From: Fagopyrum homotropicum
Taxonomy: Eukaryota; Streptophyta; Magnoliopsida; Caryophyllales; Polygonaceae
Reading direction: 5' to 3'
NCBI GenBank assembly: GCA_033239125.1
Contig: BSWB01000003.1
Location: 138,670,320 to 138,734,319, forward strand
DNA: 64,000 nucleotides
Shown here: positions 46,393 through 57,675 of the stretch, piece after piece
Position numbering within the stretch: position 1 is the first letter of the stretch
Layout: every line of letters starts with the position of its first letter
Notes under the pieces: generated by a model
Told to the model about the DNA's origin: nothing
The model's input: the letters and a program-made list of their open reading frames with translations, nothing else
The model's database searches: none
Made by a program: the position numbers and the translations under genes

Positions 46393-46854
46393 TTACACAA
46401 AAGGTTCAACAATGTCAATAGCACATAAAGAATGATCATCACTAGGAAATCTCATTGCATCATAGATGTCAAATTCCACTACTTCTCCATCAAACTCCAT
46501 GTTTAATTTGCCACTAACATAATTAATTTTAGTCCTAGCAGTTTTCAGAAATGGCCTACCTAGTAGAATGGGTGCAACTTGTGAATTATTTTCCATATCC
46601 ATTACAAAAAAATCAGTAGGAAATATTAGGTTGTCTACCATTACTAATACATCTTCTATTATCCCTTTCGGGTAAACATTTGATCTATCAGCTAGTTGTA
46701 CTACAATCCTAGTTTCCATTAATGGCCCAAGGCCAAGCAATTTGTAAATCGAATATGGTAAAACATTGATAGAAGCACCGAGATCAAGCATTGCTTTGCC
46801 AAAGCGGGTTTCCCCTATAACACAAGGAATGCTTACCATGCCGGATCGCTGCAT
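46393..46854 (-). pseudogene. Family IV aspartic protease
   Basis: 153 open residues with MLDLGASINVLPYSIYKLL, QLADRSNVYPKGIIEDVLV and PILLGRPFLKTARTKINY. This is the Athila retropepsin, with Leu between Asp and Gly of the active site. It is in frame fragments with gag upstream and RT downstream, as expected for a gag-pol precursor. Confidence 0.82.
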
Positions 46855-47099
46855 TTCTTGGGCATTCTCCGTTGAAAAACTGCTGACACATGTTCACTTA
46901 CTTACACCTTTTGTTTCCCCATCAGCTTCAGATTCCTCTTGATAGTGCAGAGTTCTTTCAAAAAACGAGCATACTTAGGAATACTTTTTACCAATTTAAG
47001 GAAGGGAATGTTTACCTTGCATTTGGAGAAAGTATCAAAGAGGTCCTTGTCGTCAATGATTCTTCTCTCCTTCAAAGCTTCCGGAAAAGGAGATGGTGG
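46855..47099 (-). other. Degenerate gag-protease linker, family IV
   Basis: Coding remnant without a long open frame. It corresponds to the conserved segment before protease (FLKIYSKIKVNIPFLQ-like residues in broken frames). Confidence 0.45.
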
Positions 47100-48548
47100 T
47101 TACTCAGAGTACAGTGGTGGAAAATTAGGCCGGACGTAAGTATCACTCTCAGGAATCGACATTTCTGTTGAGTTTTCCGCAGGGGCGTCAGCTCGTAGGC
47201 GCAGGGGCGGCTCAGGGGTTGTCACCGCAGGGGCGGGGAAATCCAGCCGCAGGGGCGCCGTTTGTTCTGTGCTGGGCACGGTTGTAGCCGCAGGGGTGGC
47301 TCTGGGTGCGGAAAGATCGACAAAAGGTTTAGTTTGTGGTTGTTTTGCTGGTTTTTGTTGGATTTGCTTCCCACTCCTTAATGTTAAGGCGCTAACATTC
47401 TCCTTGGGGCTTACAAACGTCTGGGAAGACAATCCTCCAAAGAGTCTTGATTCGGTCCTTGAAATGGCTTCCGCCATTTGACCAACCTGTTTTTCAAGGT
47501 TCTTGATGCTGGATTCTGTTGTTTGGACATGAGTAGCAAAGTGTTTAGTCAAAACCTGCAACATATCCTCAGTTGATTAATACTTACCTTGACGGGGCTG
47601 CTGTTATTTGTTTTGTTGGTCCCTCTAACGGAAATTCTGTTGGTCACGCCAGTTTGGAATGAATAGGGATCGTTCCTAGGTCTTTGATGTTGTGGTTGTC
47701 CACAGCCCATTGCGTTCACCTCCGCATCGTCATCCTGGACTTGTGGACACATGTCCGTTGGATGGTATGGGTCGACACATACTCCACAAGCTTTGAGATG
47801 TTGTGGGGTTCCCATAAGTGTTAGCCTTTTAACCATTTCCTTCAACTCCGCTAGCTCAGTGGAAATCTCGCTCTTCCCGGAACTCACAGCATGAACTCCT
47901 TTCTTCGGGGTTTCTTCCAAAGTTCTGAGTCCCTTCCGCTAATTCCAATATCTTTTCCAAAGCAAGGTCAGGTGTAGAGTTAAGAATATTACCTCCGCAA
48001 GCTGCGTCGACGATCCTCCTTTCATTGTCTAGCAAGCCATTGTACAAATACAAGACTAGATCTTGAGTTGAATATCCGTGAAAAGGACAGCTGGATCGGA
48101 GACGTGCAAACCTTTCGAAGTACTCATAAAGAGTTTCGTTCGCCTCTTTCTCGACGTTGCTTATAGCTTTCTTCAAGCTATTGGCCTTCTTGGCTAGAAA
48201 GTATTTTTCCAAAAACGCCTTGTGAAGGTTCTCCCAAGTGTCGATACTTCCGGATGGAAGGTGGTAATACCAATCATCCGCAGAATCTTTGAGTGTGAAA
48301 CCGAATGCCCTCATCTTGATTTGTTCTTCGGTAATATTGGCTGGCTTCATCCTCATGCACACGGTATGGAACTTCCCAAGGTGCTTGATGGGGTCTTCAC
48401 CACTTAGGCCATGGAAGGATGGAAGCAAGTGAATGTGGTCCGGCTTGAGCTCAAAGTTGACTCCTTTCCCTAATGTTGGTATAGTGACCGAGAGAGGGTT
48501 TTGAGCCAAGGTGGACTGCGTAAGTTGACGAAGAGTAGGGTCAGCCAT
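47100..48548 (-). pseudogene. Family IV gag, frameshifted
   Basis: ATG at 48548: MADPTLRQLTQSTLAQNPLS, then capsid residues KHLGKFHTVCMRMKPANI, DWYYHLPSGSIDTWENLHKA and CPFHGYSTQDLVLYLYNGL. A frameshift near 47900 leads to CGVCVDPYHPTDMC, an exact CX2CX4HX4C zinc knuckle. Two stops lie in the Q-rich stretch near 47590. LQVLTKHFATHVQTTESSIK follows. The end (47160-47300) carries in-frame CCGCAGGGGCGG motifs (perfect copy 47225-47236). Confidence 0.83.
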
Positions 48549-48595
48549 CTCTTGTTGAAGTTGTTGTATTCGTTCCCGGATGTGCGTCCTCTCAA
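48549..48595 (-). other. Residual leader of family IV element
   Basis: Only about 47 bp separate the gag ATG from LTR sequence. The tRNA-Asp primer-binding site expected here is absent. Confidence 0.6.
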
Positions 48596-50001
48596 TTTAG
48601 ATGCAATTATCGATTATGGTAGCAAGTAACAAAGGGGGGGGGTGGTTGACTTGATGCACACAAAAACTTAAGAAAACGATTAACACGACAATTAAGACAA
48701 TGATGAGTGAATCTACACTAGGTTGATTCTAAGCATGCAATTGCTACTTTGGTATGTTTCTTTTGCAAGTTTTTAAGTAATCTCCCGTCTCGATCGTATA
48801 TATGTGTTGAGCCAACCGGCATCAACACAAATTAACAGGTTAGTGTTCCGTAAACCTACAAGAACAAATAACAAGTTAGCTTTCAAACAAAGACTAAGGG
48901 ATATAAAGAGAAGATTAAAACCGTTAAACTTATCTATATATTTGTGTTCCTTTTCTTTATGTAATTACAACCCGTTATTACTGAAAGTTGCTACTAGATT
49001 AAAGACCCGAACCCGGAACTTATTAATCCTAGTTGTTTGCATGCACTTTAGAACCTAAGGTGATCAATCTCAAGCAATAGTAAACATGCAATTAGGCAAT
49101 GGAGATCAAGGAAACACAAAGCATTACTGAATAAAAACTTATATTAAAAAGAACTTACAACCAAAGTAACAACGCAACTTCAAACCAACCCAATGTAGGA
49201 AGGGAGTTAGCAACTCATTACAATGGAAAACTCAATTCTAAAATGGATTTTTGTGTGGAAAAGTATGGATGATTCTAGCAATCAGCCAAGGACTATTTAT
49301 ACTACAAAAGACACTTAATTAGGAGTAAATGGCCGGCCTTAAACAGCCGCCTTTAATGCCATAAAGGTGGTGTAAACAGCCGGAGTAAAGCTTTTGGCGT
49401 TAAACCGCAAGGGCGGCCTTCTGGGACCACAGGGGCGGTATAGGCAGAATCGGTTGATCTTCTTCAAGGCCGTAAGGGCGGCTAAGAGATTCCGCTGGGG
49501 TGGATCTTCAATGCTCTTCAACGTCTGACCCTTCGACTTCCTGGCGTTTCTGATGACAAGGCGCAGGGGCACCCCTATGTCAGCGTAGAGGCGGTGACAC
49601 AGCCTCTTCGTCTTCCAGCTCCCAGGTTGAGGCGTAGGTAGGGGCGTAGTGGAAGGCGCAGGGGAGTTAGTCTTCGTCTCTTCAGGGCAGGTCACCGCAG
49701 GGGCGCCAATGGAGTGGCGCAATGGCGGTGACACACTTCTTGGCCGGCGCTGGTGAAGGCGTAGAGAGCGCTCTGGTGGATGAAGTCACCCGCAGGGGCG
49801 GGGACAAGGGCCCGCTGGGGCCGTGATGCAGCAGAAGCTTTTCTTCGTGATCGATCTTCACTCCTAAGTGCTTATAACTCCTTCTTTAGCTTCTTTTAGT
49901 CTTCTTCTTTTGGACCAAGGAGTTAGTAGCATAAACCGACACTAATGCAATAAAAAGACTCTAAAAACTACCCTAAATGATTGTGATTCCATCACCTATC
50001 A
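48596..50001 (-). repeat. 5' LTR of family IV element, U5 end deleted
   Basis: It matches 38798-40342 from TTTAGATGCAATTATCGATT onward to CACCTATCA but lacks about 100 bp at the primer-binding-site side. The TATA box (minus) is at 49293-49301. It carries an empty family II target site at about 48806. Confidence 0.9.
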
Positions 50002-50006
50002 GTAGG
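50002..50006. repeat. Target-site duplication GTAGG (right) of family IV element
   Basis: Directly follows CTATCA and pairs with 38793-38797. Tekay coding sequence resumes here. Confidence 0.88.
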
Positions 50007-53000
50007 GTTACCAAATGAGGGTCATGTAAGAGGTACATAATTGTCCTATACATTTGGGACTTGTGATTTGTTTGTGGACTTCGTTTCATGCCGCTGGTGT
50101 ATGAGGAAGTCATTATGTGTATGGATTGGATGGATAGAAATCGTGCTATGTTAGATGTTGGTAGTAGGACCGTGATGGTTTAGATAGAGGTCTTTCGAGG
50201 TTGGGACCTTGGGAGGGCGGGTATGGTTATTAGTCCAATACGAGTAGCTAGATTAATCGCATAGAGTTGCGAGGCCTTCTGGATTATGCCATGAAGGATG
50301 GAGAGGTTCCAGCATTAGAGGACATCCCAATAGTCTGCGAGTTTGTGGATGTGTTCGTTGAGGGATCCAGTTTCCCGCCCAAGAGGAACGTGGACTTCGG
50401 CATAGAGTTAGAGCTAGAGTCTGGTACGGAACTGAACTCGAAGGCTCCATATCCTATGAGGCTTTTCAAGTTGTTAGAAATGAAGAAGCCACTCAAGGAG
50501 TTGGTTGAGAAGGGCTTTATCCGCCCTAGCGTATACCCGTGGGGAACACCTGTTCTCTTCGCGTGGAAAAAGGACGGATCGTTAAGATGGTGCATCCACT
50601 ACAGAGAGTTGAACAAGGTGATGGTCAAGAACAAGTATTCATTACTTTGTTAGTTCAACTTCAAGGAGTGATTGTGTTCTCCAAGATTGACTTACACTCG
50701 AGTTATCACCACCTGAGGGTGAGAGAGCAGGTTGTGCACAGGACGGCATTTTGTACTCGTTATGGACACTACAAGTTTGTAGTGATGCCATTCGGGCTGA
50801 CGAATGCCCCAGCAGTATTCATGGAGTTGATGAAAAATATCTTCATCGACTTTCTGGATTAGTTTGTAGTGGTATTTATTGATGACATTCTTGTATACTC
50901 TCGTTGTAGAGAGGAGCATGCTGCTCATCTGAGGACAATGTTGCAGATTTTAAGGGATAGAGAGTTGTATGCCAAGCTCTCTAAGTGTGAGTTCCGGATG
51001 TCTGATGTTGCTTTTCTTGGACACATCGTCTCCGCCGACGGGATTATGGTTGACCCGGTGAAGATTGAGTCTGTTGCTGCATGGACGACACCGACGAACG
51101 TCAAGGAAGTGTGTAACTTTCTTGGCCTAGCCAGTGATTACAGACGTTTTGTGGAGGGTTTTTCTGTGATTGCCCGTCCACTGACGAGTCTTCTAAGGAA
51201 GACTACCAGATTTGTATGGACCGACCAGTGTGCTTAGAGTTTTGAGGATTTGAAGAGGCATTTGACTTCTACTCTTGTCTTGGCATAGCCAAAGAGTTTT
51301 GATGATTTTGTAATTTATAGTGATGCATCCAAGCTAGGCTTGGGATGTGTATTGACGTAGAGAGGGAGGGTGATTGCATATGCGCCTCGACAGCTGAAGA
51401 CGTATGAGGAGAACTACCCGACTCATGATCTGGAGTTGGCAGTGGTAGTTCATGCTCTACATGTCAGATCTTCACACACCATAAGAGTCTGAAGTATATT
51501 TTCACGAAGCGGGAATTGAATAACCGCCAGCGTCGGTGGCTTGAGTTGATCAAGGACTTTGACCTTGAGATCTTGTACCATCCTAGCAAGGCGAATGTGT
51601 TAGCTGACGCCTTGAGCAGGAAGACGCCTCAAGAGAAGGCGATTGCCAGACTTACTGTACAACCTCAGCTTTAGAGGGATCTAGCTTGGCTAGAGATGGA
51701 AATCCAGTTTCTTGATGAGGATGCCTAGTTGTTTGCCTTATAGGTTCTACCTGGTCTGTTGGATGAGATCCAACAGAAGCAGGGGATCTACCCGACCTTG
51801 ACGAGGATCAGAGATAGGATGTCTCGTAGAAAGGCACCCCAGTTTACTATTAGGGCAGATGGAGTGATGAGATACTGCGACCGCGTCCGTGTACCCGCTA
51901 ATGCGGATCTGAGGTAGAAGATTCTGTAGGAGACTCATTCCACACCTTACTTAGTGCGCCTTGGTGCGAGTAAGATGTATCAGGATGTGAGATGTTCATA
52001 CTGGTGGGGAGGGCTGAAGCCCGATGTGGTTAGATTTATGGCTTAGTGTGCGACCTGTTAGCAGGTCAAGATAGAGCATTGTAGACCAGAAGGAGAGCTC
52101 CATCTACTATTAGTACCACAATGGAAGTGGGAAAATATCTCCATGGACTTTGTAACTGGACTGAGACCGAGTAGGAGCTTTGATGCTATCTGGGTTGTGG
52201 TTGATAGACTGACGAAGACGGCATGTTTCATTCCTATCAAAGAGACGTGACCGGTGAGCAAATTAGCTGAGGAGTACACTAGACAGATAGTGAGACTCCA
52301 TGGTGTTCCGAGGACGATCGTCTCTGATCGAGATGGACGGTTTACCTCGAGGTTTTGGCAACAGATCCAGACTGCTTTGGGGACGAGTCTACACTTCACA
52401 ATTGCGTTTCACCGCCAGACAGATGGTCAGTCAAAGAGGACCATTCAGACGCTAGAGGATATGCTGCGAGCTTGTGTGTTTGATTGGGGACAAGGATGGT
52501 CAAATTACCTCCCATTGGTTGAGTTCACATACAACAACAGCTGGCATACATCTATTGGGATGACCCCATATGAGGCATTGTTTGGACGTAGATGTCGTAA
52601 ACCGTTATGCTGGAACAAGACTAACAATATCAGTGGTATAGTGCTAGAGAAGATTAAAGATGATATAGCTCAAGTAGCGTTAATCAGAGAGAGGATGTTG
52701 GCTTCCTAAGAGTCGCTAGAAGTCGTATGTAGACAACAGTCGTTGAACTCTTGAGTTTAGGGTAGGAGCCCATGTTTGGTTTAGAGTATCTCCGACGTGA
52801 GGCGTTTGACGTTTTGGCATAAAGGGGAAGTTAAGTCCCCGATATGTCGCTCCTTTTGAGATACTGGATAGAGTTGGGAGAGCAGCGTACAGATTGGCTT
52901 TGCCACCGAAGTTAGAGGGTGTTCACCCTATGTTTCATGTGTCTCAGCTGAGGGAGTACATACCAGATCGGAGACACATCGTCAGCTATGATGATTTAGT

Positions 53001-53217
53001 GGTTGAGCCGGACCACACTTTTATTGAGCAGCAGATTGCAGTCCTAGAACGAGGTTTGAGACGCCTGCGTTCGAAGGACATTCCCATACCGAGGATAGAG
53101 TGGTCTAGACGAGGACCGGATGAGGCTACATGGGAGACTGATGATAGTATCCAAAGGAACTATCCCGAGTTCTATGCTGAGATAGATGCATCTATAGGAT
53201 CGACGAGTAGATCTTAG
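50007..53217 (+). pseudogene. Tekay pol: protease end, RT, RNase H, integrase, chromodomain-like tail
   Basis: Protease end: CMDWMDRNRAMLDVG. RT: YRELNKVMVKN, VIVFSKIDLHSSYHHLRV, FGLTNAPAVFM and catalytic VFIDDILVYS (50869-50905). RNase H is degenerate (51290-51640). Integrase (51760-52700): CATC zinc ligands, SMDFVTGLRPSRS, IVSDRDGRFTSRF and TDGQSKRTIQTLEDM, in which Ser replaces the usual Glu-region residue order. One zinc His is Arg (YLVRLGASKMY). C-terminus 52894-53217: LEGVHPMFHVSQLREYIPD and EATWETDD. At least ten stops are TAG where homologs have Gln. Confidence 0.88.
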
Positions 53218-53749
53218 TGCTATCTTGGTAAATGTATGTTATGTGTTTATGTGATATGTTGTGTTTTCGTGCTAGTTGTGATGTGTGCATATGATCTTTT
53301 AGATCTTGTTTGCTAGCGCTAGTTAGGTATAGCTTGAGATGGTTCTTTCCTCCATGATATGGTAATATGTTTAGGATTAGCTGGAGATGGTTCTTTCCTC
53401 CATACTATTATTGATGGACATAGTGTGAGTGGAGACGGTTTTCCTCCACATAGTTATGTTACGAGTACGATTTACTGGAGACGGCTTTCCTCCATGCCTT
53501 GTGACGTGGTTAGTAGTTGGTTAGAGATGATTTTCCTCTATACCTTTGGATAGCGTTATGATCTTGTTGCTGGAGTTGGTGATTCCTCCATGCAGTGTTT
53601 TGAGGTTATAGAGTGTTATAGGTTGATACGTTTGAAGGGAGATGTGATACCTCCGATAGAGAGAGTGCTTATACCTCGGCGTATGGGTCCGAGAGGATTT
53701 GGGAATTGTTCATGTTTCGGGACGAAACTTTTTCTTAAGGGGTGTGTGA
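53218..53749 (+). other. Tekay 3' untranslated region with polypurine tract
   Basis: It contains the 47-bp repeat array below, then the group-typical block TTTCGGGACGAAACTTTTTC and a polypurine tract TTAAGGGGTGTGTGA at 53735-53749, directly before the 3' LTR. Confidence 0.8.
53334..53590 (+). repeat. Six tandem ~47-bp repeats, most with a small hairpin
   Basis: Units start at 53334, 53382, 53429, 53476, 53522 and 53571 (spacing 46-49). Each has TGGAG, 9-11 loop bases and CTCCA, or a variant of it. The third unit extends the stem to GTGGAG/CTCCAC. The fifth has TAGAG/CTCTA, a compensated change. The first has one stem mismatch. Confidence 0.75.
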
Positions 53750-55799
53750 TGTAATAGCTAGGATTTCCGAATTCTAATTAATGTTGATTAACTTAATCAG
53801 TGATAGTAATTGACATATAACTCGCAAAGATTGCGTAAGTGTTGAGTATAAGACCCACCGTTATGTTCTTGGCGTAATTTTGGGCTTATGGTGAAATTTT
53901 CACTTTTTCCCCCGGATAATTATTTTTACCCTCCGGTATTATTTGGAGCATTTGCGAGCTCCAATTAATAAAAATGCAGTTGAGAGTAATGATCAGGACA
54001 TCGGACATGTCTTAGATACGAAATAACATTAAAAGGCAAAACGGACAAAAGAGTCGTTATTTCGTTTCTTAACGGCTAAGAAAGACGGCTTAGGAATACA
54101 CGTTTTCCGAGCCAATTGTGGAATAATTATCCCTACAATATTCAAGATCTATTATTCCAATTTCGAGAAGTTTGGAGAAGGGGGTTCAACCTGCCATTGG
54201 ATCGGTTAAAGGATAATTATCGACTTTGCTAAAGGATAATTATCGACTTCACTATAAATAGCGGAAAATCATTTATTAATTCATTTCCTTTCACGTTTCC
54301 TCGTAAAAGCTCTGATTTCTCTCAAACTTCAAACTCGGATCTACTCTCCGTTTCTAATCCGATTTCAATTCCGTTTGAGTTTCTGGATTCCTCTCTTCAT
54401 TCTCTTCATATCGGTACCGAGTTTCTACATTTCCGAGCAGATGAAGACCTGTCGAGCATATATGTCACCAGGACACTTCCGTCGCTCAGATTCCGGTGAA
54501 TTTGATGTTGTACATGCGTAGCTTGCGTTTGTGATTCCGAATCTTCTTTTAGATTGTCAATTGGTTAGTAACGAATAAGTTATGAATTTATTCGTTTTTC
54601 GTACTGCGATTTGGCCTAAATTTACCTTAGGCTTGTCTAAGTGGGTTTTGAAATGGCCTGCAGGCAAAACGTTATTCTGGTGAAATTTAATTAATTAATT
54701 AAATGTTAATTAATTAAATTAGGATTAAATTTGAGATTGAGGAATAATGATTAGATGCGTGCTAGGTGTCAGAATGAGTTGAGGATCATGATGATGTTAT
54801 GGATATCGGTTATGGCTTTAAGTTTTAGTATGTGTACGAGTATGATGAGATTTTATGTTGAGGATATGCCTTAGGCATTTATTAATGAGTTGAGAATTTG
54901 AGGTTTAGATTTGAGATATAGGTTGGTTCTGGTTAGTGAGACGAGTCTCCTAACCTTTGCAGTATGTGATTGTGTGTGTCTTGCTATTGCAGGCGTTGAT
55001 TACTTCCCCAAGGGGAAGTTATGACGTAGTACAGGTTACGAGTATATCAGGTAAGTCCATAGGACTTACTTCGCATTTAGTTGTGGGTTGGTGTGATTGT
55101 GATGGTTGTGTGTGTTCATATGATTGTGAATTTCTAACCTAAATCGGACTAGGATGACCATTTATTATATTAAATAACCCAAGTGTATTATAACGGGTCG
55201 TGACCACATATGCCTCCGCTCGAGGGTAGGAGGGGGTGCTTGGAAGCCAGTAACAGAGGGGGGAATGAGTGATGATCACCCCCATGCAAACCCCTGTGTT
55301 AACGGAGGAAGAGATGAGGTTCTTTAGGCTCCTCATGTCACAAAATAAGTTGAATTAGTAATGGAATAACGTAATTGAAAGATAATAAATGAATGTGTGC
55401 GGCATTGCATGTTTGAGTTGCTGATGTGTGTATGTGATTTTACCTTCATACTTATTCATTACTGTAGCTAACGGTTTCATACCGTGTTGTAGATGACATG
55501 CAGGTTATGAAGACTTTAGAGTGAGCCAGATGTGGTGACCAACCGAGGACTTCTGTACATTAGGATTGTATGGGATACGGGATGTCTTTTGTGGTTGTTG
55601 TTTATGGATGTTGTTTTGTACTCGGCTTGTATGTTGTAAACCCTTTTGATGTATCTTATACAACTTTATGTATTTGGTTTTTATCTACATGTGCCTTGTT
55701 GTAAGATCCATTGAACTTGTTGTTAGGCTAGGGTCAGGATCCATTGTGAGATCCTAGCCCAATGTGGCACTCCAAGTCCCGCGAATTTGGGGTATTACA
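53750..55799 (+). repeat. 3' LTR of the Tekay element (2,050 bp)
   Basis: It runs from TGTAATAGCTAGGATTTCC to GGGTATTACA. It is colinear with the 5' LTR except for an ~85-bp deletion near 54630. TATAAATA is at 54253-54260. Confidence 0.92.
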
Positions 55800-55804
55800 T
55801 CTCA
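55800..55804. repeat. Target-site duplication TCTCA (right) of the Tekay element
   Basis: Pairs with 31236-31240. Copia coding sequence resumes after it. Confidence 0.92.
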
Positions 55805-57173
55805 CCAGAAGATCTTCTCTAGTTTCTAAACCTCCCCTTATCTATAGGATTTTGTGTGCCATTCTTTTGCACATCCTACCTCTGAAATACTAAATTCTTT
55901 TACTCTTCATCGTACATTTGACAAGGTCAAATCCCTATACAATGTGATCACCACTATTGAACCTTCTTTTTATAATCAAGCCTCCATAGATCCTAAATGA
56001 AAAGAAGCCATGAAAACGGAATTACAAGCCTTGGAAGACAACCATACATGGGAGCTTACTTTACAATCTAGTCACAAGCCTACAGATTCTAAGTGGTTTT
56101 ACAAAATCAAATATTGACAAGATATGATGGATCTATTGAAAGATACAAAGCGAGGTTGGTAGCCAAAGGCTATAATCTAATCAAGGACAAGGACTACAAA
56201 CACACTTTCTCTCCAGTGGCTAAATTTCCTACAATCGGAGTCCTTTTAGCTCTAGCATCTAACAAGCATTGGCCTCTACACTAGCTTGATATTAACAATG
56301 CTTTTCTCCATGGCTTTCCTAATGAGGAAGTGTACATGAGACCTCCTCCTGGTTATCTGCTTGCTTCTGATGTACAAGTCTATCGACTGAAAAGATCCTT
56401 GTATGGCCTCAAACAAGCAAGTAGACAATGGAATGTTGAGTTCACAAAGGCTCTTACTTCTATGGGATTTATGCAGTCTATACTCATTATATTTCAAGAT
56501 ATCCCATACCAGCATTACTATTGATTTGGCTTATGTTGATGATATGTTACTTGTAATTCCTCCTCACTGATAGATTCCCTCAAAGCTTTTCATGATACAA
56601 CTTTCATTATCAAAGATCTTGGTTTACCTCTTTTTGGGTATGGAAATATCAAGATCAGCATCCGACATTCTTTTGAATTAAAGAAAATAAATATTTGACA
56701 TTCTCAAAGATTCTCATATGTTAGATTGAAAGCCTATGTCCTCTCCCATGCAACCACACCTTAAGTTAACTCCAGTGTCTAGTGACTTGTGTCATTAACC
56801 TGAATCCTACAGACGATTGATTGGCAAGCTCTTATATCTCACCTTGACTAGACCTGATATAGCCTTTCTAGTGCAATAGCTCAGTCAATTCTTATCATGT
56901 CCTCGAGTGCCTCATTGGATGAATGCAACTCATCTTCTCAAGTACCTTCGAGGAACAATGGATATAACATTGAATTATCCATTAGACAATGATCTGACCC
57001 TTTCATCTTATAGTGATGTAGACTGGGGCTCGTGTGCCTTCAATTGGAAGTCCACATTTGGTTATTGCTTATTCTTAGGCAAAGCTTTGGTATCTAGGAA
57101 GAGAAAGAAACAGAAAACTTTCTTCAAATCTTTTGTTGAGAAGGATTATCAAGCCATGTTGGCTACCACATCT
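55800..57173 (+). pseudogene. Ty1/copia reverse transcriptase and RNase H, 3' half of the split element
   Basis: It continues the copia element interrupted at 31240. It reads MKTELQALEDNHTWELTLQ, YKARLVAKGYNLIKDKDYKH, LDINNAFLHGFPNEEVYMRP, then LKRSLYGLKQASRQWNVEF and YVDDMLL. RNase H begins near LKYLRGTMDITLNYPLDNDL and stops at EKDYQAMLATTSD, cut at about 57174. Stops and shifts occur throughout (for example after FYKIKY and HWPLH). No 3' LTR is present because a Tekay fragment is joined at GATAGAG. Confidence 0.85.
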
Positions 57174-57675
57174 GATAGAGGTCTTCCGAGGTTAGAACCT
57201 TGGGAGGACGGGTATGGTTATTAGTCCAATACGAGCAGCTAGATTAATCGCAATGAGTTGCCAGGCCTTCTGGATTATGCCATGAAGGATGGACAAAGTC
57301 CAGCATTAGAGGACATCCCAGTAGTCTGCGAGTTTGTGGATGTGTTCGTTGAGCCATCCAGTTTCCCGCCCGAACGTGGACTTCGGCATAGAGTTAGAGC
57401 CTGGTATGAAACCGAACTCGAAGGCTCCATATCCTATGCAGCTTGTCAAGTTGTTAGAACTGAAGAAGCCACTCGAGGAGTTGGCTGAGATGAGCTTTAG
57501 CCGCCCTAGCGTATACCCGTGGGTAACACCTGTTCTCTTTGCGTGGAAAATGGACGGATCGTTAAGATGGTGCATTAACTACAGAGAGTTGAACAAGGTG
57601 ATGGTCAAGAACAAGATTCCATTACTTTGTTAGATCAACTTCAAGGAGTGATTGTGTTCTCCAAGATTGACTTAC
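57174..57675 (+). pseudogene. Second Tekay RT fragment
   Basis: It matches 50185-50690 with small differences, including a 3-codon loss in PPERNVDFG. It reads LDYAMKDGQSPALEDIPVVC and then SLRWCINYRELNKVMVKNKI, and ends at CCAAGATTGACTTAC. It comes from a different Tekay copy than the one in this window, or a duplicate. It is joined to copia at a shared GATAGAGG and interrupted by the family II LTR. Confidence 0.85.

Larger units (their letters stand above)
38798..50001 (-). mobile_element. Family IV Athila element (11.2 kb)
   Basis: LTRs at both ends, a 5-bp TSD GTAGG, and on the minus strand gag, protease, RT, RNase H, integrase and a third ORF. It is inserted in the Tekay protease. The 5' LTR lost its last ~100 bp together with the primer-binding site and leader, so reverse transcription could not prime. 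Coding regions have several frameshifts and stops. CCGCAGGGGCGG motifs mark the LTRs, gag, pol and the post-pol spacer. Confidence 0.92.
31241..55799 (+). mobile_element. Tekay/Del-like chromovirus (Ty3/gypsy), expanded by nested insertions
   Basis: Two LTRs of 2,134 and 2,050 bp in the same orientation bound it, with a perfect 5-bp TSD. Inside are a tRNA-Met primer-binding site, gag with a CCHC knuckle, a protease stub, RT, RNase H, integrase and a C-terminal chromodomain-like tail, then a polypurine tract. The tail (LEGVHPMFHVSQLREYIPD, then ATWETDD) is typical of the Tekay/Del group. The interior is expanded by a tandem duplication and by Athila insertions. All genes are broken. Confidence 0.92.
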
